Notes under the pieces: model-generated
What the model was told of the DNA's origin: nothing
Databases searched by the model: none
What the model saw: the letters and a program-made list of their open reading frames with translations, nothing else
DNA from: Gammaproteobacteria bacterium
Lineage (GTDB): Bacteria > Pseudomonadota > Gammaproteobacteria > Steroidobacterales > Steroidobacteraceae
NCBI GenBank assembly: GCA_021323735.1
Contig: JAJPKM010000045.1
Span: forward strand, 1 to 64,000
Direction: 5' to 3'
DNA: 64,000 bases
Translations under genes and position numbers: made by a program
In this document: piece after piece, positions 36,534-45,214 of the stretch
Numbering within the stretch: position 1 is the first letter of the stretch
Layout: each line of letters begins with the position of its first letter

Positions 36534-37869
36534 TATTGATCTCCCGTTCCGCGCGCCCGAAGTCGATGTCCGACAGCGCCGCAGCCCCTTGGGTCAAGGC
36601 CAATAAAATTTCGGTCTGTATGGCGCCCCGCTGCCGCGCGGCCAAGTAGGGTATCTCGTGGTGAAACATCACCATGGAATAGCGGGGAATGAAGCGCCGC
36701 GGAAAGCGCCGTTCGAGTTCCAAGGACAGCGCCTGGCGCAGCTGGAATTGTGGATCCGCCACGCTCTCGCGCATTTCCAGATAATTCTCGAGCGCCATCG
36801 CGGTAATCGCGTCGGTGTTGGGTTTCCGCTCGGCGCCGAATTGCGCGAATGCCGCGGCCCAGGAATTGGCACCGGCGGAGGAATGCCGGGCCACGCAGGC
36901 GTCGAATTCGATGCAGTCCTCGAAGCAGCAATTCATACCCTGACCGTGAAACGGCACCATGGCGTGCGCCGCATCGCCGATCAACGCGGCCGTTGCGCCG
37001 ATGTGCCAGGGGCTCGCGGACACCTCGCCTAAGAAGCCGGTCGTATGGGTGCCGAACTCGGTGATGGCCTGCGGCATCAGTTCTCGCGCGTCGGGAAAAC
37101 TCTGCGTCAGGAATTGATCCACGGCGTCCGGATCGTTCAATGATTGAAAGCTGATCGGGCCGGTCTTGGGCAGGAATAATGTCGCCGTGAAACTGCCATC
37201 ATCGTTGGGCAGCGCAATCAGCATGTGGTTACCGCGCGGCCAGATATGCAGCGCCTCGCTTGCCAGCCGGAAGCTTCCGCCGGGCCCTGCCGGAATGGAT
37301 AACTCCTTGTAGCCATGGGCGAGATCGGTCTCACCGGCCTGGATCAATCCAAGGGCGCTCATCTGGCGGCGCATCGTGGAACCCGCACCGTCGGTGGCCA
37401 GCATGGGTTGCATCGGCACGTACAGGATCCTATCCCGCCGGAGGTCGCGAATCTGCGCGGTTGCCGTGCCGAAATCTGCCGCCTCGAACCGATGCTGAAA
37501 ATTCAGACCGATGCCGGGTAGCCCGGCTGCCACGCCGATCAAGGCCTGGTTGAGCCGATGCCGGGAGACTGAGTAGATCACCTCATGGGGCCGCTGTCCG
37601 TAGGGCTGAAACACGGTGTCCTTGTTTTCGAGGTGGATGAGGCGGCCGCGCATGGGCAGAAGTGCCGTGCCGAGCCGATCGAACACCCCCGCCGTTTGGA
37701 GGGCATGGATACCCCGGTCGGCCAGCGCTAAATTGATGGATCGCCCGGATTCGGCGCGCACGGCGCGGGGATCCGGGCGGGTCTCGAACAGTTCTATATC
37801 GTGGCCGCGGCGCTGCAGAAGAATGGCGAGCAGCGCACCGGTGGGGCCGGCACCGACGATGGATATCAC
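36514..37869 (-). CDS. kmo: kynurenine 3-monooxygenase
   Basis: The 451-residue FAD hydroxylase converts L-kynurenine to 3-hydroxykynurenine. It opens ISIVGAGPTGALLAILLQRRG, has RSINLALADRG (substrate-site arginine region) and GDAAHAMVPFHGQGMNCCFEDC. The start is a GTG 7 bases after the kynU stop; longer readings would overlap kynU. It is the last gene of haaO-kynU-kmo. Confidence 0.93.
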   Translation of the reverse strand: MISIVGAGPTGALLAILLQRRGHDIELFETRPDPRAVRAESGRSINLALADRGIHALQTAGVFDRLGTALLPMRGRLIHLENKDTVFQPYGQRPHEVIYSVSRHRLNQALIGVAAGLPGIGLNFQHRFEAADFGTATAQIRDLRRDRILYVPMQPMLATDGAGSTMRRQMSALGLIQAGETDLAHGYKELSIPAGPGGSFRLASEALHIWPRGNHMLIALPNDDGSFTATLFLPKTGPISFQSLNDPDAVDQFLTQSFPDARELMPQAITEFGTHTTGFLGEVSASPWHIGATAALIGDAAHAMVPFHGQGMNCCFEDCIEFDACVARHSSAGANSWAAAFAQFGAERKPNTDAITAMALENYLEMRESVADPQFQLRQALSLELERRFPRRFIPRYSMVMFHHEIPYLAARQRGAIQTEILLALTQGAAALSDIDFGRAEREINTKLPPV

Positions 37870-37876
37870 GGCAGAT

Positions 37877-39193
37877 TCACGCGCGCAACGCGACCGCCAA
37901 AATATCGGTCGCGTCGAAGACATCCGCAAACGAGTTGTACAAGGGAATCGGCGCGAGACGCAGTACGTCCGGTTCCCGCCAATCGCCGATCAGGCCTCGC
38001 GCGGTGAGTTCACGCTGACAGCGCTTCGCCTCGTCGGCGGGGCGCAGGATGCGCAGACTCAGCTGACAACCGCGGTGCTGGGCAGCTCCCGGGGTGATGA
38101 TCTCGACCAAGCCAGGGAGTCTATGCTCGATGAGCCGCTGCATGAATCCGGTCAATGCAATGGATTTCTCGCGCAGCGCCGGCATGCCGGCGCGTCGAAA
38201 AATATCCAGCGACGCCAGCAGCGGCGCGGTGGACAGAATGGGGGGATTGCTGATCTGCCAGCCCTGAGCGCCTTCGATGGGATCGAAGGTTGGGTCGTAG
38301 AGGAACCGTTCGGCCTGATTGTGGCCCCACCAGCCGGCAAACCGGGGGCGTTTGCGATCCCGCCCGTGCCGCTCGTGGACGAAACATCCGCCGACGGCGC
38401 CGGGTCCGGCGTTCAAGTATTTGTAGCTGCACCACACGGCGAAGTCGCAGTTCCAATCATGTAAACGCTGCTCTGTATTGCCGATGGCATGCGCAAGATC
38501 CAGGCCCACGTTCGCGCCCGCGCGCCTTCCTGCGGTGATCAGAGGTTCGACATCCAGCGACTGGCCGGTGAGGTATTGAACGCTGGGAAGCAGAACCAGC
38601 GCCAGACGCGATCCTTCCTGCTCGATGCGTTCGATCACATCCTCGGTCCGCAGCGTGCGCTCGCCGGCCCGCGGCTTCATCTCGATCAAATGCCGCGCGG
38701 CGTCCAGGCCATGGAATTCAAGCTGGGACACGACCGCGTACCGATCGGAGGGAAAGGCCGAGCTTTCGATCAGCACCTTGTTGCGAGCGGCGTCCGGCCG
38801 AAAGAAACTGACCATCATCAAGTGTAGATTCACGGTCAGGGAATTCATGGCGACGACTTCGCTCGCCAAGCCGCCCACGAGCTCGGCGAGTCCCGGCGCC
38901 GCGAGTTCATGATAGGGAATCCACGGCCTAACTGCGTCATGGTGTCCCAGTACGCCCAGTCGCCGCCAATCGCCAAGCTCCTGTTCGAGCATGCCTGCCG
39001 CCGCCTTGGGCTGCAGGCCCAAGGAGTGGCCGCCGAAGTACAGCACTTTTCGCCCGGCCGAGTCGCAGGGGTGATGGAACTCCTGCGCAAAGCTCAGCAG
39101 CGGGTCGGCCGCGTCCAAGGCCGAGGCTGCGGAACGGCTGAGATCCTCTTGGCTCAGGGAGGGGCCTGCATGATGGTGCCGCAAACTTCGCAT
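37877..39193 (-). CDS. kynU: kynureninase
   Basis: The 438-residue PLP enzyme cleaves 3-hydroxykynurenine to 3-hydroxyanthranilate and alanine. The PLP lysine is Lys258 in WCSYKYLNAGPG; FGGHSLGLQPKA, MNSLTVNLHLMM and GWWGH are family segments. The only good ATG overlaps the haaO 3' end by 40 bp. Together with kmo and haaO it forms the kynurenine-to-quinolinate branch of NAD synthesis. Confidence 0.93.
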   Translation of the reverse strand: MRSLRHHHAGPSLSQEDLSRSAASALDAADPLLSFAQEFHHPCDSAGRKVLYFGGHSLGLQPKAAAGMLEQELGDWRRLGVLGHHDAVRPWIPYHELAAPGLAELVGGLASEVVAMNSLTVNLHLMMVSFFRPDAARNKVLIESSAFPSDRYAVVSQLEFHGLDAARHLIEMKPRAGERTLRTEDVIERIEQEGSRLALVLLPSVQYLTGQSLDVEPLITAGRRAGANVGLDLAHAIGNTEQRLHDWNCDFAVWCSYKYLNAGPGAVGGCFVHERHGRDRKRPRFAGWWGHNQAERFLYDPTFDPIEGAQGWQISNPPILSTAPLLASLDIFRRAGMPALREKSIALTGFMQRLIEHRLPGLVEIITPGAAQHRGCQLSLRILRPADEAKRCQRELTARGLIGDWREPDVLRLAPIPLYNSFADVFDATDILAVALRA

Positions 39194-39669
39194 GTGCGAT
39201 GCCGCAGGCTGGAATAAAAACGGGAAAAGATCTGCGGCAATTGGCTCTCGATGTCGCTCACCGCCACCCGCTCCAGATAGAGACGGTGCCCGCAGCTCTC
39301 GCAATACCAGGAAAATCCGTCCAGTTCCTCGGGAGCCCTGCGCCGTTCCACGACGATGCCCACACTGCCCGCCGGTCGTTGCGGCGAGTGCGGAACTTCG
39401 GGTGGCAATAGAAACATCTCTCCCGCGCGGATGGGTACGTCCGTCATGCGGCCGTCTTGCACGGTTTTCAGCACCATGTCCCCCTCGATCTGGAAGAAGA
39501 ACTCGGCGCTGGGATCATGGTGAAAATCCTTGCGCGAGTTCGGTCCACCGACCGCCATGACGATGAACGCGCTGTCCTCGAAGAGCAGCTTGTTGCCCAC
39601 GGGCGGCTTGAGCAAGCCGCGGTTCTGAGCGATCCATTGGTGCAGATTGAAAGGTGCGAGGGCCGGCAT
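39154..39669 (-). CDS. haaO: 3-hydroxyanthranilate 3,4-dioxygenase
   Basis: The 171-residue cupin dioxygenase opens 3-hydroxyanthranilate, whose product cyclises to quinolinate. Family marks are NLHQWIAQNRGLLKPPVGNK, the iron ligands in DFHHDPSAEFFFQIEGDM and PPEVPHSPQRP, and a C-terminal rubredoxin-like iron site with CESC and CEVC. It has TATAAT exactly 6 bp before the ATG and no Shine-Dalgarno. It leads the operon. Confidence 0.95.
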   Translation of the reverse strand: MPALAPFNLHQWIAQNRGLLKPPVGNKLLFEDSAFIVMAVGGPNSRKDFHHDPSAEFFFQIEGDMVLKTVQDGRMTDVPIRAGEMFLLPPEVPHSPQRPAGSVGIVVERRRAPEELDGFSWYCESCGHRLYLERVAVSDIESQLPQIFSRFYSSLRHRTCEVCGTIMQAPP

Positions 39670-39675
39670 GGTGCC

Positions 39676-39681
39676 ATTATA
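39676..39681 (-). promoter_or_regulatory. perfect -10 (TATAAT) 6 bp before haaO
   Basis: TATAAT on the minus strand, then GGCACC, then ATG. No good -35 sits 16-18 bp upstream. A leaderless haaO-kynU-kmo transcript is predicted. Confidence 0.6.
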
Positions 39682-39733
39682 CGGCGCTGAACTTCATTGG
39701 GCGCAGCGCGGTCAAACCGGGCGGAGGGGCTCT

Positions 39734-40303
39734 ATGCGCGTTGTCTGGGTGCTTGCAAGTGTCGGACTGATGTTCGCCTGGCCCTGGTGGGCGGCTGGGG
39801 AGGAAGTGACCGTCGCCGTTCCGGCGGTATGGAAGGAGCAGCGGTTGGAATTCTCCTACATGGGGCGCACGGCGCGCTATTCCTGCGAAGGCTTGCGCGA
39901 GAAAGTACGCTCCTTGCTCTTGGACTTGGGCGCACGCCGCGATCTCAAGATCGCGGTTCCTGCCTGCAATGAGTCCGACAACCCGGCCCTGCGCGGATAT
40001 CTGGGTCCGCGCCTCAGCATCGTTTTCTCATCGCCCGTATTGCCGGATGCGGCTGTCCAGCCGCTGCACGCCGGTGACTTGTCTCCAGTCGACGCGCACT
40101 ACGAGCCCTTTACGCTGACCAGCGACGCCTTTCGCAACTATGGCGTCGGCGATTGCGAGTTGGTCGAGGACTTCGTGCGCCAGATACTGCCCAAGCTCGC
40201 GACCCGGGAGGTGAAACAAGACATCACCTGCGCGCCCTATCAAGGTAACGGGAGCCGCTTTTTCGTCCATGGTGAAATTTTGCGGGCCGCCAGGATCCCT
40301 TAG
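39734..40303 (+). CDS. exported protein of unknown function
   Basis: A 189-residue protein with a signal peptide (MRVVWVLASVGLMFAWPWWAAGE). The mature part has four cysteines (YSCEGL, PACNES, GDCELV, ITCAPY) and alternating strands, with VPAVWKEQRLEFSYMG at the start. I do not recognise a family. A GGAGG ribosome site lies 6 bases before the ATG. It is divergent from haaO and convergent with apaH. Confidence 0.8.
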   Translation: MRVVWVLASVGLMFAWPWWAAGEEVTVAVPAVWKEQRLEFSYMGRTARYSCEGLREKVRSLLLDLGARRDLKIAVPACNESDNPALRGYLGPRLSIVFSSPVLPDAAVQPLHAGDLSPVDAHYEPFTLTSDAFRNYGVGDCELVEDFVRQILPKLATREVKQDITCAPYQGNGSRFFVHGEILRAARIP

Positions 40304-40333
40304 AACGGGGCTGATGGCTGTGGCGAGCCGTTC

Positions 40334-40349
40334 AGGCGGGGTACCGCCT
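40334..40349. terminator. hairpin between convergent genes
   Basis: AGGCGG and CCGCCT form a perfect 6-bp stem around GGTA in the 58-bp gap between the exported protein and apaH. There is no T-run on either side. A weak bidirectional terminator is possible. Confidence 0.35.
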
Positions 40350-40361
40350 TGCCGAGGGCGC

Positions 40362-41189
40362 CTAAGACTGGCTGGGTAAAGCGCACGCCACCTGCACCGG
40401 CCTGGCGTCCGGCACATCCAGCCGCAAGGCGGTCAGACGATCGCCCCAGACACACCCCGTGTCCAAGCCCGTGACGTCGGCATTGTTGAAGAAGCCCAGT
40501 GTTGACCAGTGGCCGAAGACGATGCGCGAGCCCCGCCAGCGGGCGCCGGGCGCCTCGAACCAGGGAATGAGCGCCTTGCTCTGAGCCTTTTTCGGCGATC
40601 CTTTGGCGCGCAGCACCAGGCGGCCCTCCGCATCCAGGTAGCGCAGCCGCGTGAGACAGTTGGCGATGAAGCGCAGCCGCTCCTCGCCCTCCAACACATC
40701 GTCCCAACGATCCGGCTGGTCACCATACAGACGGCGGAACAGCTTTTCGGGATCGCGCTTCAGGGCACGCTCCAATTCGTGGGCGCATTCCCTCGCCAAC
40801 GGCAGATCCCATTGCGGCGCCAGTCCGGCATGCACCATGCAAACATTGAGATTCGGATCCTCGTGCAACAGGGATCGGCTGCCGAGCCATTCGAGGAGCA
40901 GGGCGCGATCGGGTGCCCCCAGCACCGCGTCCAAGGTATCGTCGTCGCGCAAACGCGCGCCGCCGTACGCCACGGCCAACAGATGCAGATCGTGATTGCC
41001 GAGAGTGACGGTGGCGGCATCGCCCATCGCGCGAATTCTGCGCAGCACTTTCAGAGAATCGGGGCCCCGGTTGACCAGGTCGCCGACGAACCAGACCGAG
41101 TCGCGGTCCGCGGAGAATTTCAGGGTGCTCAAGAGGGCGGCGAGTTCTGCGTCGCATCCCTGTACGTCACCGATTGCATACAGCGCCAT
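40362..41189 (-). CDS. apaH: symmetrical diadenosine tetraphosphatase
   Basis: The 275-residue metallophosphatase hydrolyses Ap4A to two ADP and removes Np4 caps from RNA. Phosphoesterase motifs are in order: IGDVQGC, GDLVNRGPDS, LGNHD and HAGLAPQWD, with IVFGHWSTLG near the C-terminus. An AGGAG precedes the ATG. It is the last gene of surA-pdxA-rsmA-usp-apaG-apaH. Confidence 0.96.
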   Translation of the reverse strand: MALYAIGDVQGCDAELAALLSTLKFSADRDSVWFVGDLVNRGPDSLKVLRRIRAMGDAATVTLGNHDLHLLAVAYGGARLRDDDTLDAVLGAPDRALLLEWLGSRSLLHEDPNLNVCMVHAGLAPQWDLPLARECAHELERALKRDPEKLFRRLYGDQPDRWDDVLEGEERLRFIANCLTRLRYLDAEGRLVLRAKGSPKKAQSKALIPWFEAPGARWRGSRIVFGHWSTLGFFNNADVTGLDTGCVWGDRLTALRLDVPDARPVQVACALPSQS

Positions 41190-41231
41190 CAGGCTCCTTC
41201 GCTCGCTGCCACGGGGAATTCCAAGAGGTTC

Positions 41232-41627
41232 CTAGTGCAGCACTCCGGGCATGGCCAGCCTGAACGGCGCGATGGGCGCATCGAACTGCCGGCCATCGTC
41301 AGCCAGCATCTGATAAGTGCCCTGCATGGTGCCGACCGGAGTTTCGATGACCGCGCCGGTGGAGTAGCGAAAACCCTGGCCGGGCTTCAGATACGGCTGC
41401 TCGCCGACCACCCCGTCGCCGCGGGTCTCCTTCACGTTGCCGTTGGCGTCGGTGATGATCCAATGGCGCGTGAGCAGACGCGCGGGCACCTGTCCCTCGT
41501 TGCGAATCGTGATGGTGCAGGAAAATACGAAGCGCTTGTCGCGCGGATCGGATTGCTCTTCGATATAGGTGGTTTCGACTTCGACCCGGATTCTGGGGTC
41601 GACCGGCTCGGTAGTGCTGCCCTGCAT
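41232..41627 (-). CDS. apaG: ApaG/CorD protein
   Basis: The 131-residue protein is a single ApaG immunoglobulin-like domain: [43 protein letters not shown] and the C-terminal [10 protein letters not shown]. ApaG is linked to divalent-metal homeostasis; its biochemical role is unclear. It lies between the universal stress gene and apaH, the common gammaproteobacterial order interrupted here by usp. Confidence 0.95.
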   Translation of the reverse strand: MQGSTTEPVDPRIRVEVETTYIEEQSDPRDKRFVFSCTITIRNEGQVPARLLTRHWIITDANGNVKETRGDGVVGEQPYLKPGQGFRYSTGAVIETPVGTMQGTYQMLADDGRQFDAPIAPFRLAMPGVLH

Positions 41628-41629
41628 GG

Positions 41630-42061
41630 CTATCTCACCCGGATGGCGAGAACGTCGCAGTTTGCCGCATGCAGCACGGTGTCCTCGGTAAAATTTACCA
41701 AGATGCCGAGACCGTGGCGTGCGCGGCTGCCGAGGACGATCAGATCGACGGCCTCCTCTTTGGCGACGCGCAAAATTTCGGTCTTCTTGTTACCCGCCTC
41801 GACCCGGACCGAGGTGCGCGTGAGCCCTAAGCGCGCCGACAGCTCATCGAGCTTGGCGCGCGAGCGCTGCGCGAGATCCTGCTCGATTTGCACCGTTGGC
41901 ATCAGCGTTTCACCCATGGGCTCAGTAGGCACGAACTCGACGACATGCATGAGAATCAGCGCGGCATTCGAGCGCGCGGCCATATCGCGTCCGGCGACCG
42001 CGATTTGCTCGCTGGCGTCCGATAGATCCAACGATACCAAGATTTTCCTATACTCGGTCAT
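41630..42061 (-). CDS. universal stress protein (UspA family)
   Basis: The 143-residue protein begins [21 protein letters not shown] and contains the ATP-binding-type loop [33 protein letters not shown], which fits the nucleotide-binding G-2x-G-9x-G pattern only loosely. The start overlaps the rsmA 3' end by 14 bp. It is inserted between rsmA and apaG, where E. coli has none. Confidence 0.9.
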   Translation of the reverse strand: MTEYRKILVSLDLSDASEQIAVAGRDMAARSNAALILMHVVEFVPTEPMGETLMPTVQIEQDLAQRSRAKLDELSARLGLTRTSVRVEAGNKKTEILRVAKEEAVDLIVLGSRARHGLGILVNFTEDTVLHAANCDVLAIRVR

Positions 42062-42848
42062 GCGATTTTGAGTATAACCGAGAGCGCTGGGCAGCGAGCA
42101 GGCCGAATTGCGCCGGCGTGAGCACCTCGGGGCGAAGCTGGGAATCGATGCCGCAGGATTCAATTTCCTCCGGCGTGAGCAGACCTTTAAGGCCGTTGCT
42201 CAGGATTTTGCGCCGCTGCGAAAATGCTGCGGTCACCAGAGTGCGCAGAACACCGTCATCGCCGTACTCGAAGCGAGGCCTGGGCGTAGGAAGCAACCGT
42301 ACGACGGCCGACCAGACCTTGGGGCGCGGCTGGAAGGCGCCGGGCCCGACGTCGAACAGCCGCTCGACTTCGGCCAGCGCGGCGAGCATGACCGTCAACC
42401 TGCCGTACGCCTTGCTCGACGGCGGCGCGGTCATGCGATCCACGACTTCCTTTTGTAGCATGAAGTGCATGTCCGCAATGGCCGACCGCTGGGACAAGAG
42501 CCGAAACAGCAGCGGAGTCGAGATGTTGTAGGGCAGATTGCCGACGACGCGCAGCGGCGGGCCTTCCGCGCGCAACTGCACGAAGTCGGTTTCAAGCGCA
42601 TTCTCGACGTGCACGTGCAGCGCACCGGCCGCACGCGCATCCTCCTCGAGCGATCGCGCCAAGTCGCGGTCGATCTCGATGACATCCAGGGTTCGAGCAC
42701 GGCGCAGCAGCTCCCAGGTCAGTGCACCGCGTCCGGGGCCGATTTCTACGATGCGTTCACCGGGCGTGGGGGCCACGCCGTCGACGATGCGGCGGATGAC
42801 GCCCGGATCGTGCAGGAAGTGCTGGCCAAAGCGTTTACGAACCGGCAT
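42048..42848 (-). CDS. rsmA: 16S rRNA dimethyladenosine transferase
   Basis: RsmA (KsgA) dimethylates A1518 and A1519 of 16S rRNA. The 266-residue product begins VRKRFGQHFLHDPGVIRRIVD and has the SAM motif EIGPGRGALTWEL and the catalytic NLPYNIST. The chosen ATG overlaps pdxA by 14 bp; one 11 codons upstream would overlap it by 47 bp. Confidence 0.95.
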   Translation of the reverse strand: MPVRKRFGQHFLHDPGVIRRIVDGVAPTPGERIVEIGPGRGALTWELLRRARTLDVIEIDRDLARSLEEDARAAGALHVHVENALETDFVQLRAEGPPLRVVGNLPYNISTPLLFRLLSQRSAIADMHFMLQKEVVDRMTAPPSSKAYGRLTVMLAALAEVERLFDVGPGAFQPRPKVWSAVVRLLPTPRPRFEYGDDGVLRTLVTAAFSQRRKILSNGLKGLLTPEEIESCGIDSQLRPEVLTPAQFGLLAAQRSRLYSKSHDRV

Positions 42849-43836
42849 GGTCGCTGCGCGCACTGGCCAGTTCGATGGCAAGGGTCAGAGCCGCGCGCAG
42901 GCTCCCGGTATCAGCCTTCCCCGTTCGCGCCAGCCCAAGCGCTGTCCCATGGTCGACGCTGGTGCGCAAAATCGGCAATCCCAAGGTCATGTTCACGGCA
43001 TGGCCGAATCCGACATGCTTGATGACGGGCAGTCCCTGGTCGTGATACATGGCCACGATGACGTCGGTGGTTTCGAGGAAGCGCGGCGTGAAGGCTGTGT
43101 CGGCGGGAACCGGGCCCTGCAAATTCAGCCCCTCGTCCTGAAGTTCCCGAACCACGGGCCCGATTATGTCCAATTCTTCGCGGCCCAAATGGCCGCCTTC
43201 GCCGGCATGCGGATTCAAGCCCAGCACGGAGATTCTCGGCGGTGCCAAGGAGAAATGCCGTTCCAAGTCCATATTGACGATGCGCAGCGTCGTGCGCAGC
43301 CGGTCCTTGGTGATGGCGAGCGGCACATCGGCGAGCGCCAAGTGAGTGGTTACCAGGGCCACTCGCAACCGATCGTTGACCAGCAGCATCACCGGCATGG
43401 CCGACCGAGTGCGCGCCGCAAGATATTCCGTGTGGCCGCTGAAGGCGAAGCCTGCGTCCAGCAACGTGCTCTTTTGCACCGGCGCGGTCACCATGGCGGC
43501 GAACTCGCCGTTCGTACAGCCGTCGCACGCCCGATCCAGCATGTCGATCACGTACGAGGCATTGCGCACGTCGGGGCGTCCTGCCACCACCGGATGACTC
43601 GTCGGTATGTGCATGACCCGCAGCGTCCCGGCGCGATGTGCCCTGGCGGGACGCCGGGGGTCATAGTGTTCCACCGTCAATGCCAGCCCGAGCGCGGCCA
43701 CGGTGGCAGCCAGAAGCTGCGCATCGGCCGCGACCACCAGATCGGCTTGCCAATCCGTTTGCGCCAGTGCGACGCAGGTGTCAGGTCCTACACCGGCCGG
43801 TTCGCCCGACGTGATGACGATGCGAGGTATGTACAC
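42835..43836 (-). CDS. pdxA: 4-hydroxythreonine-4-phosphate dehydrogenase
   Basis: PdxA acts in the DXP-dependent pyridoxal-phosphate pathway. The 333-residue product has ITSGEPAGVGPD, the metal-site histidines in FSGHTEYLA and GLNPHAGEGG, and MYHDQGLPVIKHVGFGHAVNMTLGLP. The start is a GTG overlapping a TAG that ends a copy of the surA tail. The order surA-pdxA-rsmA is conserved. Confidence 0.94.
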   Translation of the reverse strand: MYIPRIVITSGEPAGVGPDTCVALAQTDWQADLVVAADAQLLAATVAALGLALTVEHYDPRRPARAHRAGTLRVMHIPTSHPVVAGRPDVRNASYVIDMLDRACDGCTNGEFAAMVTAPVQKSTLLDAGFAFSGHTEYLAARTRSAMPVMLLVNDRLRVALVTTHLALADVPLAITKDRLRTTLRIVNMDLERHFSLAPPRISVLGLNPHAGEGGHLGREELDIIGPVVRELQDEGLNLQGPVPADTAFTPRFLETTDVIVAMYHDQGLPVIKHVGFGHAVNMTLGLPILRTSVDHGTALGLARTGKADTGSLRAALTLAIELASARSDHAGS

Positions 43837-43880
43837 TACATCTTGGTTTCGAGGGAGTCGACGAAGAGGCGCCGCCTGAG
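43836..43880 (-). repeat. degenerate copy of the surA 3' end
   Basis: After the surA stop the minus strand reads LRRRLFVDSLETKM and a TAG; the true surA end is RLRRLRDEAFVETKM and TAA. At the DNA level the eight bases at the stop (TACATCTT on the plus strand) and scattered positions over about 45 bp agree, with a period of 47. The similarity is moderate. Confidence 0.5.
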
Positions 43881-43882
43881 CA

Positions 43883-45190
43883 TTACATCTTCGTCTCAAC
43901 GAAGGCTTCGTCGCGCAGCCGGCGCAGCCAAAGCTCCGTTTCTTCGTCGGCCTTGCTCTCGCGGATGGCGGCAAACGCTTTCTGACGCCGCACATCATCG
44001 GTGCTGTCGTAGGTGCGGGTGCCCAGCATCTGCGCGATATGCCAGCCATAGCGGGTCTTGAAGGGTTCGCTGATCTCGTTGTCCTTCAATTCGGCGATGG
44101 CCTTGTCGAACTCTGGTACGAAGGTGCCCGGACCGCTCCAACCCAGATCGCCGCCGTCGGGCGCCGAGCCGGGGTCTTCGGAAGCGGTCGAGGCGATACC
44201 CGCAAAGCTCTCGCCTTTCTCGATCCGATCGCGAAGTTTGGCAAGCTTCTGGCGCACCGTCTCATCGTCGTCCAACTCATTCGGCTTCATGAGAATGTGC
44301 CGCACGTGGATCTGGTTGATGATTACCGGCGCCTCGCCGCTGCGGCGCTCGTTGAGTTTCACGATGTGAAAGCCGCTCGGCGTACGGACCGGTTCGCTCA
44401 CCGCGCCCGGCTTCAGCTTGACCACCAAGTCCAAGATGAATTGCGGCAATTGCGCGCCTTTGCGCCAGCCGAGCTGTCCGCCGTCGAGCGCAGTCTGGCT
44501 GTTCGAGTTGGCGATGGCGAGCTGGCCGAAGTCCTCCCCCTTGGCGGCGCGCGCGGCGACGTCCTGGGCCTTTTTCGAAATCTCCTCCAGCTGCTGCGGC
44601 GTGGCGGCGGCCGGCAGCGACAACAAGATGTGCGACACGTTGAACTCATCGTTCGAGGCCGCGTTTTGCTGGCGCGCAAGATATTGCTCGAGCTCATGCG
44701 GGGAGACATTGATGTGGGCAATCACGTCGCGCTGCCGCAACGTGCTCAAGGTGAGTTCCTTGCGCATCGATTCGCGATACGCCTTGTAGTCCACTCCCTG
44801 CGCGCCGAGGGCCGTCGGCAACTGATCGAAGGGGATGTTGTTTCGCGCCGCGATCTCCTGCAGGGCGCCGTTCAACTGCTCGTCCGTCACGCTGAGGCCG
44901 ACGTGCTTCGCACGCTGTAACTGGATTTCCTGCAGGACCAGGCGATCGAGCACCTGCTGCTGAAGCACGCTCTGCGAGGGCAGTTCGACGCGCTGGTCCT
45001 GCAGGCGCTTCTGCACCGAGGACATTTGCACATCGAGTTCGCTCTTCAAGACCAGCCCGTCGTTGACGATGGCGGCGATACGGTCGAGCATCTCGCCATG
45101 GGCGCTGATGTCGCGGGTCTGCGCATGGGACGGGGACAGCAGCGGCATCTGCGCGATCAGAATCGCACAGAGTTGGGCAACTTTACGCAT
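43883..45190 (-). CDS. surA: periplasmic chaperone and peptidyl-prolyl isomerase SurA
   Basis: SurA escorts outer-membrane proteins such as LptD, encoded next to it. The 435-residue product has a signal peptide (to about 23), the N-terminal chaperone domain (DRIAAIVNDGLVLKSELD), and two parvulin domains with VSHILLSLP and VRHILMKP and the G-GW/F segments GGQLGWRKG and GGDLGWSGPG. AGGA lies 9 bases before the ATG. Confidence 0.95.
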   Translation of the reverse strand: MRKVAQLCAILIAQMPLLSPSHAQTRDISAHGEMLDRIAAIVNDGLVLKSELDVQMSSVQKRLQDQRVELPSQSVLQQQVLDRLVLQEIQLQRAKHVGLSVTDEQLNGALQEIAARNNIPFDQLPTALGAQGVDYKAYRESMRKELTLSTLRQRDVIAHINVSPHELEQYLARQQNAASNDEFNVSHILLSLPAAATPQQLEEISKKAQDVAARAAKGEDFGQLAIANSNSQTALDGGQLGWRKGAQLPQFILDLVVKLKPGAVSEPVRTPSGFHIVKLNERRSGEAPVIINQIHVRHILMKPNELDDDETVRQKLAKLRDRIEKGESFAGIASTASEDPGSAPDGGDLGWSGPGTFVPEFDKAIAELKDNEISEPFKTRYGWHIAQMLGTRTYDSTDDVRRQKAFAAIRESKADEETELWLRRLRDEAFVETKM

Positions 45191-45214
45191 GGGTCGAAAT
45201 CCTAAATAACCTAT

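Noticed and set aside
40509-42071. 520-codon open frame opposite apaH, apaG and usp
   Set aside because: Crosses three real genes on the other strand and changes character at each; shadow of codon bias.
43836-43880. Small separate gene encoding LRRRLFVDSLETKM
   Set aside because: Too short, and it mirrors the surA C-terminus; better explained as a degenerate duplication.
42538-44061. 507-codon open frame opposite rsmA and pdxA
   Set aside because: Both opposite genes are certain; no domain in this frame.
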